Part shown: positions 1-7,528 of the stretch, piece after piece
Layout of the letters: every line of letters starts with the position of its first letter
Position numbering within the stretch: the stretch's first letter is position 1
Assembly (NCBI GenBank): GCA_046598415.1
Contig: JBKJIG010000139.1
Coordinates: forward strand, 1 to 64,000
Direction: 5' to 3'
Source: VFJZ01 sp046598415
GTDB lineage: Bacteria > Actinomycetota > Thermoleophilia > Gaiellales > F1-60-MAGs149
Length of the DNA stretch: 64,000 nucleotides
The notes under the pieces: generated by a model
The model's database searches: none
The model's input: only the letters and a program-made list of their open reading frames with translations
Told to the model about the DNA's origin: nothing
Position numbers and translations under genes: made by a program

Positions 1-782
1 AGCACGTGCTCGACGTCGGCGTGGCCGCCGTCCCACGACAGGCGGATGCCGTCGGCGGTCGTCTCCAGCCGCGGCCCGGCGGCGCCGGTGACGACCTCGA
101 TGCCCTCTGCCCGCATCACCCGCGCCACCAGGTGCCGCGCCTCGGGCTCCTCACCGCGCAGCGGCGCCTCCGCGCGCATCACGATGGTGACGGGCACGCC
201 GAGGCGGTTCATGGCCTGGGCGAACTCGACCGCGATCGGGCCGCCGCCGACGACTCCGAGCGAGCGCGGCAGGTCGGGCAGCCGTAGCAACGAGTCGCTG
301 GTCAGGAACGGCACCGAGGAGACACCCGCGATGGACGGCGTGGCCGGCTCGGCGCCGACCGCGAGCACGGTCGGGATGCCGTCCAGCCCGGCATCCCTGC
401 CGTCGAGCAGCAGCCGTTTGCCCTTGAAGGTCGCCCGCGCCGGCACCAGCAGCACGCCGTCGTCGTTTGCGACCATGTCCTCGTAGAACCGCCGGCCGTC
501 GTCGATCACGCGCCGGATGCGCCGCATGACGGCAGGGCCGTCGATGCGCACGTCGGCGTTGACCCCGAACGCGGCCCCGCGGTGCGCGAGGTGCGCGATT
601 TCTGCAGCCCTGACCAGGGCCTTCGTCGGGATGCACCCGACATTGATTCAGGTGCCGCCGAGCGCCGCGGGCTCGACCAGCAACACGCGTGCACCGAGAC
701 GACGCGAGCGCACCGTCGTCGAGATGCCGCCCATCCCGCCGCCGATCACGACGAGGTCGGGAGCGAACTGCTTCGCATCCAT
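1..782 (-). CDS. Candidate selenocysteine-containing pyridine nucleotide-disulfide oxidoreductase (3' part outside window)
   Basis: FAD/NAD(P)-dependent two-dinucleotide-fold flavoprotein of the dihydrolipoamide dehydrogenase / mercuric reductase family. ATG at 782. Residues 11-20 hold the FAD-binding motif VVIGGGMGG, and VVGGGPIAVEFA near residue 175 is the NAD(P)-binding motif. The redox site, normally GGTCxNVGCIPTK, reads GGT-stop-INVGCIPTK: codon 45 (650-648) is TGA and the reading frame then stays open with full family similarity to the window edge, at least 215 more codons. The second cysteine (residue 50) is intact. I read the TGA as selenocysteine at the substrate-facing (interchange) thiol. 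The alternative is a single TGC-to-TGA nonsense mutation. There is no clear Shine-Dalgarno sequence. The start lies 21 bp from that of the divergent PAP2 gene, so both may be leaderless. No selenocysteine machinery gene is in the window. Confidence 0.85.
606..650 (-). promoter_or_regulatory. Possible bacterial SECIS region: in-frame TGA followed by two hairpins
   Basis: Reading the minus strand, the TGA (650-648) is followed by hairpin 1 at 641-625 (stem GTCGGG/CCCGAC, loop TGCAT) and hairpin 2 at 621-606 (stem GGCCCT/AGGGCT with one G.U pair, loop GGTC). The loop of hairpin 2 begins 32 nt after the TGA and has G in its first two positions. That fits the published bacterial SECIS rules (apical loop roughly 16-37 nt downstream, G near the start of the loop). 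Hairpin 1 also has a G in its loop but lies closer (12 nt). Both hairpins fall in conserved coding sequence and the genome is GC-rich, so chance structure is possible. Confidence 0.5.
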
Positions 783-789
783 CGGCGGG

Positions 790-795
790 TAGCCT
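790..795 (+). promoter_or_regulatory. Overlapping divergent -10 elements
   Basis: TAGCCT on the plus strand lies 8 nt before the ATG of the PAP2 gene (804). The minus strand shows TAGGCT at the same spot, just upstream of the ATG at 782. Only 21 bp separate the two starts and no ribosome-binding site is seen for either, so two leaderless, back-to-back promoters are the simplest reading. Inferred from sequence only. Confidence 0.35.
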
Positions 796-803
796 ACGCA
801 ACC

Positions 804-1583
804 ATGCGCCGCGCCGTCGATTGGACCACCCGATTCCTCCCGCACGGCTGGCGTGACTTCTGGACCCAGTTCGTCGTCTTCTGGGCATTCAACCTCAGCT
901 ACGAGGGATCGCGCGGGCTCTCCGACGGGGCCCGAGAGCAGGCGCTCAGGAACGGCCACCGCGTGATCGAGACCGAGCAGCAGCTCGGGCTGTACTGGGA
1001 ACTTGATCTGCAGCGGTGGGCGCTCGACGCGCCCGGCTTCTTCCTGAGCATCGCCAACTGGACGTACTTCAACTGCCAGTTCACGATCTCGTTCGGCTTC
1101 CTGCTGTGGGTCTACTTCCGCCGCAACTACGCCTTCTACTTCGCGCGCAACGTGATCATCTGCGCCGACTTCATCGGCCTCGTCGGGTACCTGACGATCC
1201 CCACCGCCCCGCCCCGGCTCTATCCCGAGCTCGGCTTCGTCGACACGCTGATGGGCGAGGCGGTCAGCCACCAGACGGGCATCATCGCCGCGTTCGCGAA
1301 CCCCTACGCCGCCATGCCGAGCCTGCACACCGCCTACGCGCTGACGATCGGTGCGACGGGCGTGCTGGTGTGCCGGAACCTCGTCACGAAGGCGATCTGG
1401 TTCTGCTACCCGGCGCTCGTGGTGTACTCGATCGTCGCCACCGGCAACCACTACATCCTCGACGCCGTCGCCGGCGCGGGGGCGGCCGGCCTGGCCCTGC
1501 TGTTGTCGCTCGCGATCGCCCGCGGACGCACGCCGAGACCGGGGCGTGCGCCGGTCGGGTTCCTCGTCCCACGTACCGCCTGA
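804..1583 (+). CDS. PAP2-superfamily membrane phosphatase / phosphotransferase
   Basis: Integral membrane protein of 259 residues. PAP2 motifs are visible: PSLHTAYA (residues 172-179, His175) and the C3-type GNHYILD (214-220, His216, Asp220), embedded in about five to six hydrophobic segments (near 22-30, 78-104, 115-132, 180-212, 222-238). Members hydrolyse or transfer phospho groups of lipid substrates at the membrane. It sits directly upstream of a phosphatidylinositol-phosphate-synthase-like gene and inositol-3-phosphate synthase, so the missing dephosphorylation step (phosphatidylinositol phosphate to phosphatidylinositol) is an attractive role. An inositol-phosphoryl transferase is an alternative. 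The ATG at 804 was chosen because the longer frame upstream runs antisense through the oxidoreductase. Confidence 0.85.
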   Translation: MRRAVDWTTRFLPHGWRDFWTQFVVFWAFNLSYEGSRGLSDGAREQALRNGHRVIETEQQLGLYWELDLQRWALDAPGFFLSIANWTYFNCQFTISFGFLLWVYFRRNYAFYFARNVIICADFIGLVGYLTIPTAPPRLYPELGFVDTLMGEAVSHQTGIIAAFANPYAAMPSLHTAYALTIGATGVLVCRNLVTKAIWFCYPALVVYSIVATGNHYILDAVAGAGAAGLALLLSLAIARGRTPRPGRAPVGFLVPRTA

Positions 1584-1591
1584 CCGCTCGC

Positions 1592-1607
1592 CGGTCGAAA
1601 TCGACCG
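1592..1607. repeat. Short inverted repeat between the PAP2 and CDP-alcohol genes
   Basis: CGGTCGAAATCGACCG forms a 6-bp stem with an AAAT loop in the 76-bp gap after the PAP2 stop codon. There is no T-run, so it is not a typical intrinsic terminator. It may only reduce read-through. Confidence 0.35.
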
Positions 1608-1645
1608 CTCATCGACGCCCGACGGGGCGCAACCGGAGCGCTCCC

Positions 1646-1651
1646 TACCTT
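1646..1651 (+). promoter_or_regulatory. Putative -10 element for the CDP-alcohol phosphotransferase gene
   Basis: TACCTT lies 8 nt before the ATG at 1660, the same TANNNT-to-start spacing seen at many genes in this window. It suggests that the phosphotransferase can be transcribed separately, as a leaderless message. Confidence 0.3.
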
Positions 1652-1659
1652 CCCTCTCG

Positions 1660-2274
1660 ATGAACGCTCATCTCGAGAAGATTCAGCACGGCTACACGTC
1701 CGGCGTCCGGCGCATCGTCGCCGACCTCGTGAAGTCGCTCCGGCGGATCCCCCTCTCCGCAAACCAGGTCACCGGCGTCGGATTCGCCCTCAACGTCGTC
1801 GCGGCCGTGCTGATCTACGAGAGCCAGTGGATCGCGGCCGGCACGGTGTTCCTGCTCGGCTCCATCCTCGACATCTTCGACGGCGCGATCGCGCGCTCGA
1901 AGGGCGAGGACGGTCCGCGCGGCGCCTTCATCGACTCCACCTTCGACCGTATCGCCGAAGGGGTGGTCCTCGCAGCGATCGCGCTCGTGTTCGCCCGGGA
2001 CGGCCAGGAGCTCGCGCTCGCAGCCGTCTTCGTCGCGCTCGTCTGCTCGTTCATGACGTCGTATGCCCGTGCCCGGGCCGAGGCCCTCGGCCTAAACGGC
2101 ACCTCGGGCCTGATGGCCCGGGCCGAGCGCGTCGTGCTGCTCGGCGCCTCGCTGCTGTTCGCCCCGCTCGGCGTGCTGCCGTGGGGCATCGGCGTGCTCG
2201 CCATCCTCTCCGCTCTCACCGTCGCCCAGCGCACACGCCACGTGCTTGCGCAAATGGACGACGTGAAGTCGTAG
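1660..2274 (+). CDS. CDP-alcohol phosphatidyltransferase, likely phosphatidylinositol phosphate synthase
   Basis: Membrane enzyme of 204 residues that joins a CDP-diacylglycerol phosphatidyl group to an alcohol. The full family signature is present: D71-x2-D74-G75-x2-A78-R79-x8-G88-x3-D92-x3-D96, the di-metal active site. Around it are about five hydrophobic segments. The start ATG (1660) gives MNAHLEKIQHGY, like PgsA1-type phosphatidylinositol phosphate synthases; the upstream extension of the frame overlaps PAP2. The next gene makes inositol 3-phosphate, the expected co-substrate, which favours PIP synthase over phosphatidylglycerophosphate synthase. Product: phosphatidylinositol 3-phosphate for phosphoinositide lipids. 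Confidence 0.85.
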   Translation: MNAHLEKIQHGYTSGVRRIVADLVKSLRRIPLSANQVTGVGFALNVVAAVLIYESQWIAAGTVFLLGSILDIFDGAIARSKGEDGPRGAFIDSTFDRIAEGVVLAAIALVFARDGQELALAAVFVALVCSFMTSYARARAEALGLNGTSGLMARAERVVLLGASLLFAPLGVLPWGIGVLAILSALTVAQRTRHVLAQMDDVKS

Positions 2275-2299
2275 CTCCTCGAAAGGACCAGAAGTCGAT

Positions 2300-3478
2300 A
2301 TGAGCTCCACCAACGGCACCGCTGTCGGTCGCCCCACGGACGGAAAGGTGCGCGTCGCGATCGTCGGCGTCGGCAACTGCGCCTCCTCCCTCGTGCAGGG
2401 CGTCGAGTACTACAAGAACGCCTCCGAGATCGATGCCGTTCCCGGCCTGATGCACGTGAACCTCGGCGGGTATCACATCCGCGACATCGAGTTCGTGGCC
2501 GCGATCGACATCGATAAGGAGAAGGTCGGCAAGGACCTCTCCGAGGCCATCTTCAGCGGCCAGAACAACACCATAAAGTTCAGCGACGTGCCGAAGACCG
2601 GCATCAAGGTCGCCCGCGGCATGACGCACGACGGCCTCGGCAAGTACCTGTCGCAGGTGATCGAGAAGGCGCCGGGCAAGACCGCCGACATCGTCGAGCT
2701 CCTCAAGGACTCGAAGGCGGACGTGCTCGTCTCGTACCTGCCGGTCGGCTCCGAGGAGGCGACCAAGTGGTACGTCGAGCAGGCCCTCCAGGCCGGCGTC
2801 GCGTACGTGAACTGCATCCCCGTGTTCATCGCGCGTGAGGAATACTGGCGCGGCCGGTTCGAGAAGGCCGGGCTGCCGATCATCGGCGACGACATCAAGT
2901 CGCAGGTCGGCGCCACGATCCTCCACCGCGTGCTCGCCCGCCTGTTCGACGACCGCGGCGTCAAGATCGAGCGCACCTACCAGCTGAACGTCGGCGGCAA
3001 CACCGACTTCATGAACATGCTGGAGCGCGAGCGTCTCGAGTCGAAGAAGATCTCGAAGACGAACGCCGTCACGTCGCAGCTCGACTACGACCTCGGCGCC
3101 GGCAACGTGCACATCGGCCCGTCCGACCACGTGCCGTGGCTGCACGACCGCAAGTGGGCGTACATCCGGGTCGAGGGCACGTCGTTCGGCGACGTGCCGC
3201 TGACCGCCGAGGTGAAGCTCGAGGTCTGGGACTCGCCCAACTCGGCGGGCATCGTCATCGACGCCGTCCGGCTGATCAAGCTGGCGCTCGACCACGGCAT
3301 CGCCGGGGCGCTCGACTACCCGTCGGCGTACCTGATGAAGTCGCCGCCCATCCAGCACCGCGACGAGGCCGCGCGCGACGAGACCGAGCGCTTCATCGAG
3401 AAGCATGGCCGCGCGAAGACCGCCGCCGCGCCGAAGGCGAAGGCCGCCAAGGCCGCGAAGGCCGCGACGAAGAGCTAG
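2300..3478 (+). CDS. ino1: Inositol-3-phosphate synthase
   Basis: Converts glucose 6-phosphate to 1D-myo-inositol 3-phosphate with NAD+ as an internal cofactor. It has 392 residues. The N-terminal Rossmann motif VAIVGVGNCASSL is followed by the family core, including SYLPVGSEEATKWY, GDDIKSQVG and LNVGGNTDFMNM, typical of actinobacterial and archaeal Ino1 (shorter than the eukaryotic enzyme). An AAAGGAC ribosome site lies before the ATG at 2300, 25 bp after the phosphotransferase stop codon. The last ~20 residues are an alanine/lysine-rich tail not expected in the catalytic fold. The product feeds the phosphotransferase next door; it could also feed other inositol compounds. Confidence 0.95.
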   Translation: MSSTNGTAVGRPTDGKVRVAIVGVGNCASSLVQGVEYYKNASEIDAVPGLMHVNLGGYHIRDIEFVAAIDIDKEKVGKDLSEAIFSGQNNTIKFSDVPKTGIKVARGMTHDGLGKYLSQVIEKAPGKTADIVELLKDSKADVLVSYLPVGSEEATKWYVEQALQAGVAYVNCIPVFIAREEYWRGRFEKAGLPIIGDDIKSQVGATILHRVLARLFDDRGVKIERTYQLNVGGNTDFMNMLERERLESKKISKTNAVTSQLDYDLGAGNVHIGPSDHVPWLHDRKWAYIRVEGTSFGDVPLTAEVKLEVWDSPNSAGIVIDAVRLIKLALDHGIAGALDYPSAYLMKSPPIQHRDEAARDETERFIEKHGRAKTAAAPKAKAAKAAKAATKS

Positions 3479-3493
3479 TCAGACCGTCTCGAG

Positions 3494-3522
3494 CGGGGGT
3501 CGCGGCGCTGCCGCGGCCCCCG
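3494..3522. terminator. Bidirectional hairpin terminator after inositol-3-phosphate synthase
   Basis: CGGGGGTCGCGGC (3494-3506) pairs with GCCGCGGCCCCCG (3510-3522) across a GCT loop, with one T.G pair. It lies between two convergent genes (ends at 3478 and 3538) and can serve both. There is no strong T-run, as is usual at this GC content. Confidence 0.65.
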
Positions 3523-3537
3523 TTCTGCGTCCTGGAG

Positions 3538-3975
3538 TCAGACGCTGGTGGCAGGCGTGCGGACCGGCGTGTCGTCGCCGCGCAGCACGCGCAGGGCGAG
3601 CGGGCCGTTGCGAACACCGTCGAGCACGAACCGGCCGTGATCGTCGGCGTCGATCTCGGTCGTCTCGGCGCCGTGCCGCACCTCGATGCGGGCCGAGCCC
3701 GGTGGTGCCAGCTGGCCCTCGAGCCGCGATCCGCGCGGGCCGGGCACGAGCACGAACTCGATCACAAGCTGCGGCGCCTCGAACGACAGCCGGCGGTCAC
3801 CGGAGCCACGGACGCCGGTCAGCGCGAGGTCGGCACTGTCGGACAGCAGCTCGGCCAGCTCCTCGTCCACGCTCCGCCAGGTGAGCGACGCGCGGACGGC
3901 ATCGACGACCGCGGCCGGCACGGGGTCGGGCGTTAGCGCAGCGCGCAGCTCGCCCATCAGATCGTCGTCGTTCAT
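3538..3975 (-). CDS. Small beta-rich protein of the CHAT cassette (downstream paralogue)
   Basis: 145 residues, no signal peptide or membrane segment. The acidic N-terminus MNDDDLMGELRAALTPDPVP is followed by a carboxypeptidase-regulatory-like beta-sandwich region ending in DADDHGRFVLDGVRNGPLALRV. The same tail pattern (ADDHGRF...GPLGLR) occurs in the protein at 6994-7437, so the two are paralogues bracketing the operon. Its ATG overlaps the sigma-factor stop codon (ATGA), which implies translational coupling. A role as partner or anti-sigma-like regulator of the sigma factor is possible, but there is no direct evidence. Confidence 0.75.
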   Translation of the reverse strand: MNDDDLMGELRAALTPDPVPAAVVDAVRASLTWRSVDEELAELLSDSADLALTGVRGSGDRRLSFEAPQLVIEFVLVPGPRGSRLEGQLAPPGSARIEVRHGAETTEIDADDHGRFVLDGVRNGPLALRVLRGDDTPVRTPATSV

Positions 3976-4529
3976 GGCTCCACCACCTGTTGGGCCGCTG
4001 CGAGATGGCGGCGCAGCTGCTCGAGGCAGCGCGCGCGGGTCGGGCCGATGGCGCCGATCGGCATGTCGAGTGCCGCGGCGATCTCCTCGTAGCTCGGCGG
4101 CTCGTCCATCGACAGCAGCCGCAGCAGGCCCTGGCAGCGCTCGCGCAGCTGCGCGAAGGCGACACGCACGGCCCCGTCGCGCTCGGTGTCGAGCAGGCCG
4201 CGGTCGAGCGGCGCGTCGTCGGACGGCTCGTCCAGCTCGTCCGTGGCGACCTCGCGGGAGCGCACGCGGATCACGCGCAGGGCCTCGTTACGGGCGGTCG
4301 TCGCGAGCCACGATCCGACGGCGGCCGGATCGCGCAGCCGGTCGAGGTGCTCGACCAGCCGCAGCCACGTCGTCTGCACCACGTCGCCGGCGTCGGCATC
4401 GTCGAGCCGGTAGGAGCGGGCGGTGGCCCAGACGAGGCCGACGTAGCGCGCCACGAGCGCATCCCACGCAGCTTGATCGCCGCCGGCGGCGGCCCGGACG
4501 AGGCCAGATGGATCCATCGCTCCCGGCAC
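3972..4529 (-). CDS. ECF-type RNA polymerase sigma factor of the CHAT cassette
   Basis: 185 residues. Sigma region 2 is near residues 15-80 (DQAAWDALVARYVGLVWATAR ... DVVQTTWLRLVEHLDRL) and region 4 near 120-175 with a helix-turn-helix (PSYEEIAAALDMPIGAIGPTRARCLEQLR). Region 3 is absent, as in sigma-24/ECF factors. Transcribed in the same direction as the CHAT gene that ends 9 bp upstream. It probably directs transcription of this cassette. The start could be the ATG at 4529 or the one four codons later at 4517. Confidence 0.85.
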   Translation of the reverse strand: MPGAMDPSGLVRAAAGGDQAAWDALVARYVGLVWATARSYRLDDADAGDVVQTTWLRLVEHLDRLRDPAAVGSWLATTARNEALRVIRVRSREVATDELDEPSDDAPLDRGLLDTERDGAVRVAFAQLRERCQGLLRLLSMDEPPSYEEIAAALDMPIGAIGPTRARCLEQLRRHLAAAQQVVEP

Positions 4530-4537
4530 ACCGTAGC

Positions 4538-7009
4538 TCAGCCTGCCCCGATACAGACAAAGGTGGCATGCCCGGCCCGGGCCAGGGCGGCAGCCGGTGA
4601 GGCACCGTCGGCGAGGGCCGCGTGGAGCCGCAGCATCAGATCGCGGGTCTGGTGGTCGGGCACCAGACCCGGCGACGCAATCACCGCGCGCGTGCCGGCG
4701 GAGAGGAGCACCGCCGCCAGGCCCAGCAGCTCGTCACCGGCGGCGACGCCCGTCAGGCCGGCCTCACACGACGACAGCACGAGCACCAGCGGCGGCTGGC
4801 GCAGGCGCTGCAGGTCGTAGGCGGTGAGCGGCCCGTCGGCCAGGTGCAGGCACGAGAACAGCGGGTTGTCGGCGCGGAACTCGCCATGGGCGGCGACGTG
4901 CGCGAGGCGGGCGCCGTCGAGCGCCGCCAAGGCTTCCTCGGCCGTCGGCTCGACCAGGAGCCGCGTGCCGGGCGCGGCGGCGGCGAGATCGGCCACCTCC
5001 GCCTCGGCCGCACGCAGGCCGGGCCCGGCGAGGACGACGTCGTGGCCGGGGCGGTCGGCGACCGCGGCGGCGCGCATCCAGGCGGCGGCCGACGGTGCAA
5101 CGGCGAACGTGCGGCCGGCCAGCGATGGCAGCACGCTCCACGCCAGCGCGTGCAGGCCGCCTGTCGGCACGATCACGAGCTCGCGCCCGGCCAGGCCGAG
5201 CGGCGTGACCAGCATCGCGTCGAGGGTCTCGGCGGCGAGCCGGCGGCCGGCGCGGGCGGCCTCCAGCGCGCGCGCGCTGCCGGCGCCGATCGCGACGCGG
5301 TCGAGGGCGAACCGCAGCGCGGCGATCTCGCGGGTGACGGTGGCGATGGGGCCGAGGTCGTGGCGGCGCACGCGTCCGTCGAGGATGACCAGTGCGACGA
5401 GCAGCCCGTCGGAGACGGCGTACTCCACCAGTGCGCGGTCGCCGATCAGGCTCCGGTCGAGGCGCGTCACCGGCGCCGACTCGCCGCGCAGGTGGCGCAG
5501 CCGGCGGCGAACGGCATCCTCCGCCCCAGCCTGCGCACGGCGCAGCGGCCGGGCGTCCTCGCCAGCGAGCGCGGCCTCGTTCGCGGCCGCCGCGAGGCGG
5601 CGGGCGTCGGCAGCCGCCTGCGCCAGCTCGGCGTCGTCGGGCGGCCGCACCGGCGGCAGGTCGAGCGCGCGCGCCCGGGTCTCCTCGGCCCACGCGAAGG
5701 CGACCGCAGGCGAGCGGTGGGCGAGCGCCAGCCGCAGGCCGAGGGCGGCGAGGTGCTCGCCTGACCGGGCGACGCCGGCGCGCAGGTCGGCGGCGCCCAG
5801 CAACGCCCGGCCGGCGGCCAGCAGACGCAGGCCGGTGCGAGCCTCGCGGAGCGCGGTGGTGACGTCACCACGGGCGGCGGCGGCGAGCGCCCGAGCCTCG
5901 CGCACGCGCAGGCGCTCGCGCAGCGTGGGTCCCATACGGACGGCGAGGCCCGGGCACGGCACCGTCCGGGCCAGCGTGATGCGCGCGTCGTCGGCGACGT
6001 CGCGCCAGCCGGCGGCGTCGAGGGCGACGATGGCGCGCCGGAGCGCGGCGGCGTTCCCGGCCGCGCGAGCCGACTCGAAGCGCGCCAGTGCCGCGAACCG
6101 CACGCGCCCCTGGCGCCGGAACGCACGCTCGGCCGCGCGGGCCTCCGCCGCCGCCTCCTCGAAGTCGCCGACGGCGGCCAGCGTCGCTGCGTGCCGCAGG
6201 CGGGCGTCGGCCAGCGCCACGGGCAGGCGCAGACGGCCGAGCTCGCGGACGGCCCGCGCTGCCGCGGCGCGGGCCTCGTCCAACAGGCCGGCGCCGAGCA
6301 GGATCTCGCAGCGATCGCTCTCCAGATCGGCCCGGGGGACGTCCCCCGCGCGGAATGCCTCGGCCGCCCGGTCGAGCAGCCTCAGCGCGCCGGGCACGTC
6401 TCCCGCCCGGCCGGCGACCCAGCCGAGGTTGTGCAGTGTGTCGGCGGTGCTGAGTGCCAGACCGAGCTCGTCGAACAGCCCGGCGGCGCGCTCCAGGTCG
6501 GATCGCGCACCCTGCAGGTCGCCCAGGAAGGCGCGGTCGATGCCGCGGTTGTTGAACGCCCGCGCCCGCCACGGGCGGTCGGCGCGCAGGCCGGCGAGGG
6601 CGGCGGTATAGGCGGTGACCGCCTCGGCGTGACGACCTGCGTACGACAGGATCAGCGCGCGCGTCGCGACGGCCCGCGCGCCGGTGGCGCGATCGGCCTC
6701 GCGCAGAGCGGCCGCCGTGCGCCCCGCGTGCGCGAGCGTGAGCGCGAGCGACTGGCGCGCCTCGCTCTCCCGCGCGTCCAGCTCGGCCCGGCGCGCGATC
6801 GCCACCGCGCGCCGCAGGTGGGCGAGCGAGCCGTCGACGTCGTTCAGCTCCTGCGCGGCGAGACCGAGCGCTCGCTCGGCGATGGTGCGCGCCTCGGGAT
6901 CGGCGCGCGCGGCGTCACGCACCGCGGCCGCGTCGATACGTGCCCGGCGCGGGTCGGAGGTGGCGAGTTCGACCGCTGCGAGCGCGGCCTCGGTCAGCGG
7001 GCGATCCAA
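4538..7009 (-). CDS. TPR-CHAT protein (caspase-like peptidase domain)
   Basis: 823 residues. The N-terminal ~420 are alanine-rich helical repeats of tetratricopeptide type (for example residues 40-70 and 170-200, with ...FNNRGIDRAFLGDLQGARSDLE). The C-terminal ~320 residues form a CHAT domain (caspase HetF associated with TPRs) with both catalytic residues: His708 in HVAAHGEF and Cys748 in LVLSSCEAG. No signal peptide. CHAT proteases act on specific protein partners; some are part of gasdermin or CRISPR-associated (Craspase) immunity and others are regulatory. Here it shares an operon with a sigma factor and two small paralogues and lies near a divergent subtilase. It overlaps the upstream gene by 16 bp. 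Substrate unknown. Confidence 0.85.
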   Translation of the reverse strand: MDRPLTEAALAAVELATSDPRRARIDAAAVRDAARADPEARTIAERALGLAAQELNDVDGSLAHLRRAVAIARRAELDARESEARQSLALTLAHAGRTAAALREADRATGARAVATRALILSYAGRHAEAVTAYTAALAGLRADRPWRARAFNNRGIDRAFLGDLQGARSDLERAAGLFDELGLALSTADTLHNLGWVAGRAGDVPGALRLLDRAAEAFRAGDVPRADLESDRCEILLGAGLLDEARAAAARAVRELGRLRLPVALADARLRHAATLAAVGDFEEAAAEARAAERAFRRQGRVRFAALARFESARAAGNAAALRRAIVALDAAGWRDVADDARITLARTVPCPGLAVRMGPTLRERLRVREARALAAAARGDVTTALREARTGLRLLAAGRALLGAADLRAGVARSGEHLAALGLRLALAHRSPAVAFAWAEETRARALDLPPVRPPDDAELAQAAADARRLAAAANEAALAGEDARPLRRAQAGAEDAVRRRLRHLRGESAPVTRLDRSLIGDRALVEYAVSDGLLVALVILDGRVRRHDLGPIATVTREIAALRFALDRVAIGAGSARALEAARAGRRLAAETLDAMLVTPLGLAGRELVIVPTGGLHALAWSVLPSLAGRTFAVAPSAAAWMRAAAVADRPGHDVVLAGPGLRAAEAEVADLAAAAPGTRLLVEPTAEEALAALDGARLAHVAAHGEFRADNPLFSCLHLADGPLTAYDLQRLRQPPLVLVLSSCEAGLTGVAAGDELLGLAAVLLSAGTRAVIASPGLVPDHQTRDLMLRLHAALADGASPAAALARAGHATFVCIGAG

Positions 7010-7437
7010 TCCGTGGTGACCGTAGCCGACCCGTCGCCGACGCGCACGTCGATGCGCAGACCGAGCGGGCCGCGGGGAATGTGCTCCGCCTGGAAGCGCC
7101 CGTGGTCGTCCGCCTCGGCGGCGGTGTCACCCTGGCTGTGGCGCACGTGCACGACGCCCGCCCGCGCCGGCAGCAGCTGACCGATGATGACGCGGCCCTC
7201 GGCCTCGTCGATGATCTGGAGCTCGACCGCGAGGGTCTCGCACTCGAACCCGATGAGTCGCGGCAGGGCGGCACCGGCGCGAACGCCGTCCGTTGGGAGG
7301 AGTACGGAGTCGAGGCACTCGAGCGCCGGCACCGACCCCGCCGTACGACGTCCGAAAGCGGAGGCAGCACCCGCCAGCACCTGCGGGGGCACGGGGTCGG
7401 CGGTGAGGAATGCGGCTAGGCCGTCGGCGTCGATCAC
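6994..7437 (-). CDS. Small beta-rich protein of the CHAT cassette (upstream paralogue)
   Basis: 147 residues, first gene of the minus-strand cassette. The N-terminus MIDADGLAAFLTADPVPPQ and the C-terminal beta region (GQLLPARAGVVHVRH ... AEADDHGRF ... GPLGLRIDV) match the protein at 3538-3975 in order and spacing, so the two arose by duplication. There is no transmembrane segment or catalytic motif. Its 3' end overlaps the CHAT start by 16 bp. Possibly the CHAT or sigma partner, or a cleavage substrate. Function not known. Confidence 0.7.
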   Translation of the reverse strand: MIDADGLAAFLTADPVPPQVLAGAASAFGRRTAGSVPALECLDSVLLPTDGVRAGAALPRLIGFECETLAVELQIIDEAEGRVIIGQLLPARAGVVHVRHSQGDTAAEADDHGRFQAEHIPRGPLGLRIDVRVGDGSATVTTDWIAR

Positions 7438-7528
7438 GTCAAGATGAGCGGCGAGCGGCGGCCGTGATACATCGTCCGTAACACCATCCCGGTGCCGACG
7501 TTCCTAGAGTGAGATTCGGAGGTACGAC

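Noticed and set aside
2216..3406. Long open frame antisense to inositol-3-phosphate synthase
   Set aside because: It mirrors the GC-rich codon pattern of the real gene; its protein has no recognisable domain and low-complexity valine/aspartate runs.
4824..6611. Long plus-strand frame (595 codons) opposite the CHAT gene
   Set aside because: Composition is almost only Ala, Arg and Ser; a shadow of the CHAT reading frame with no conserved motif.
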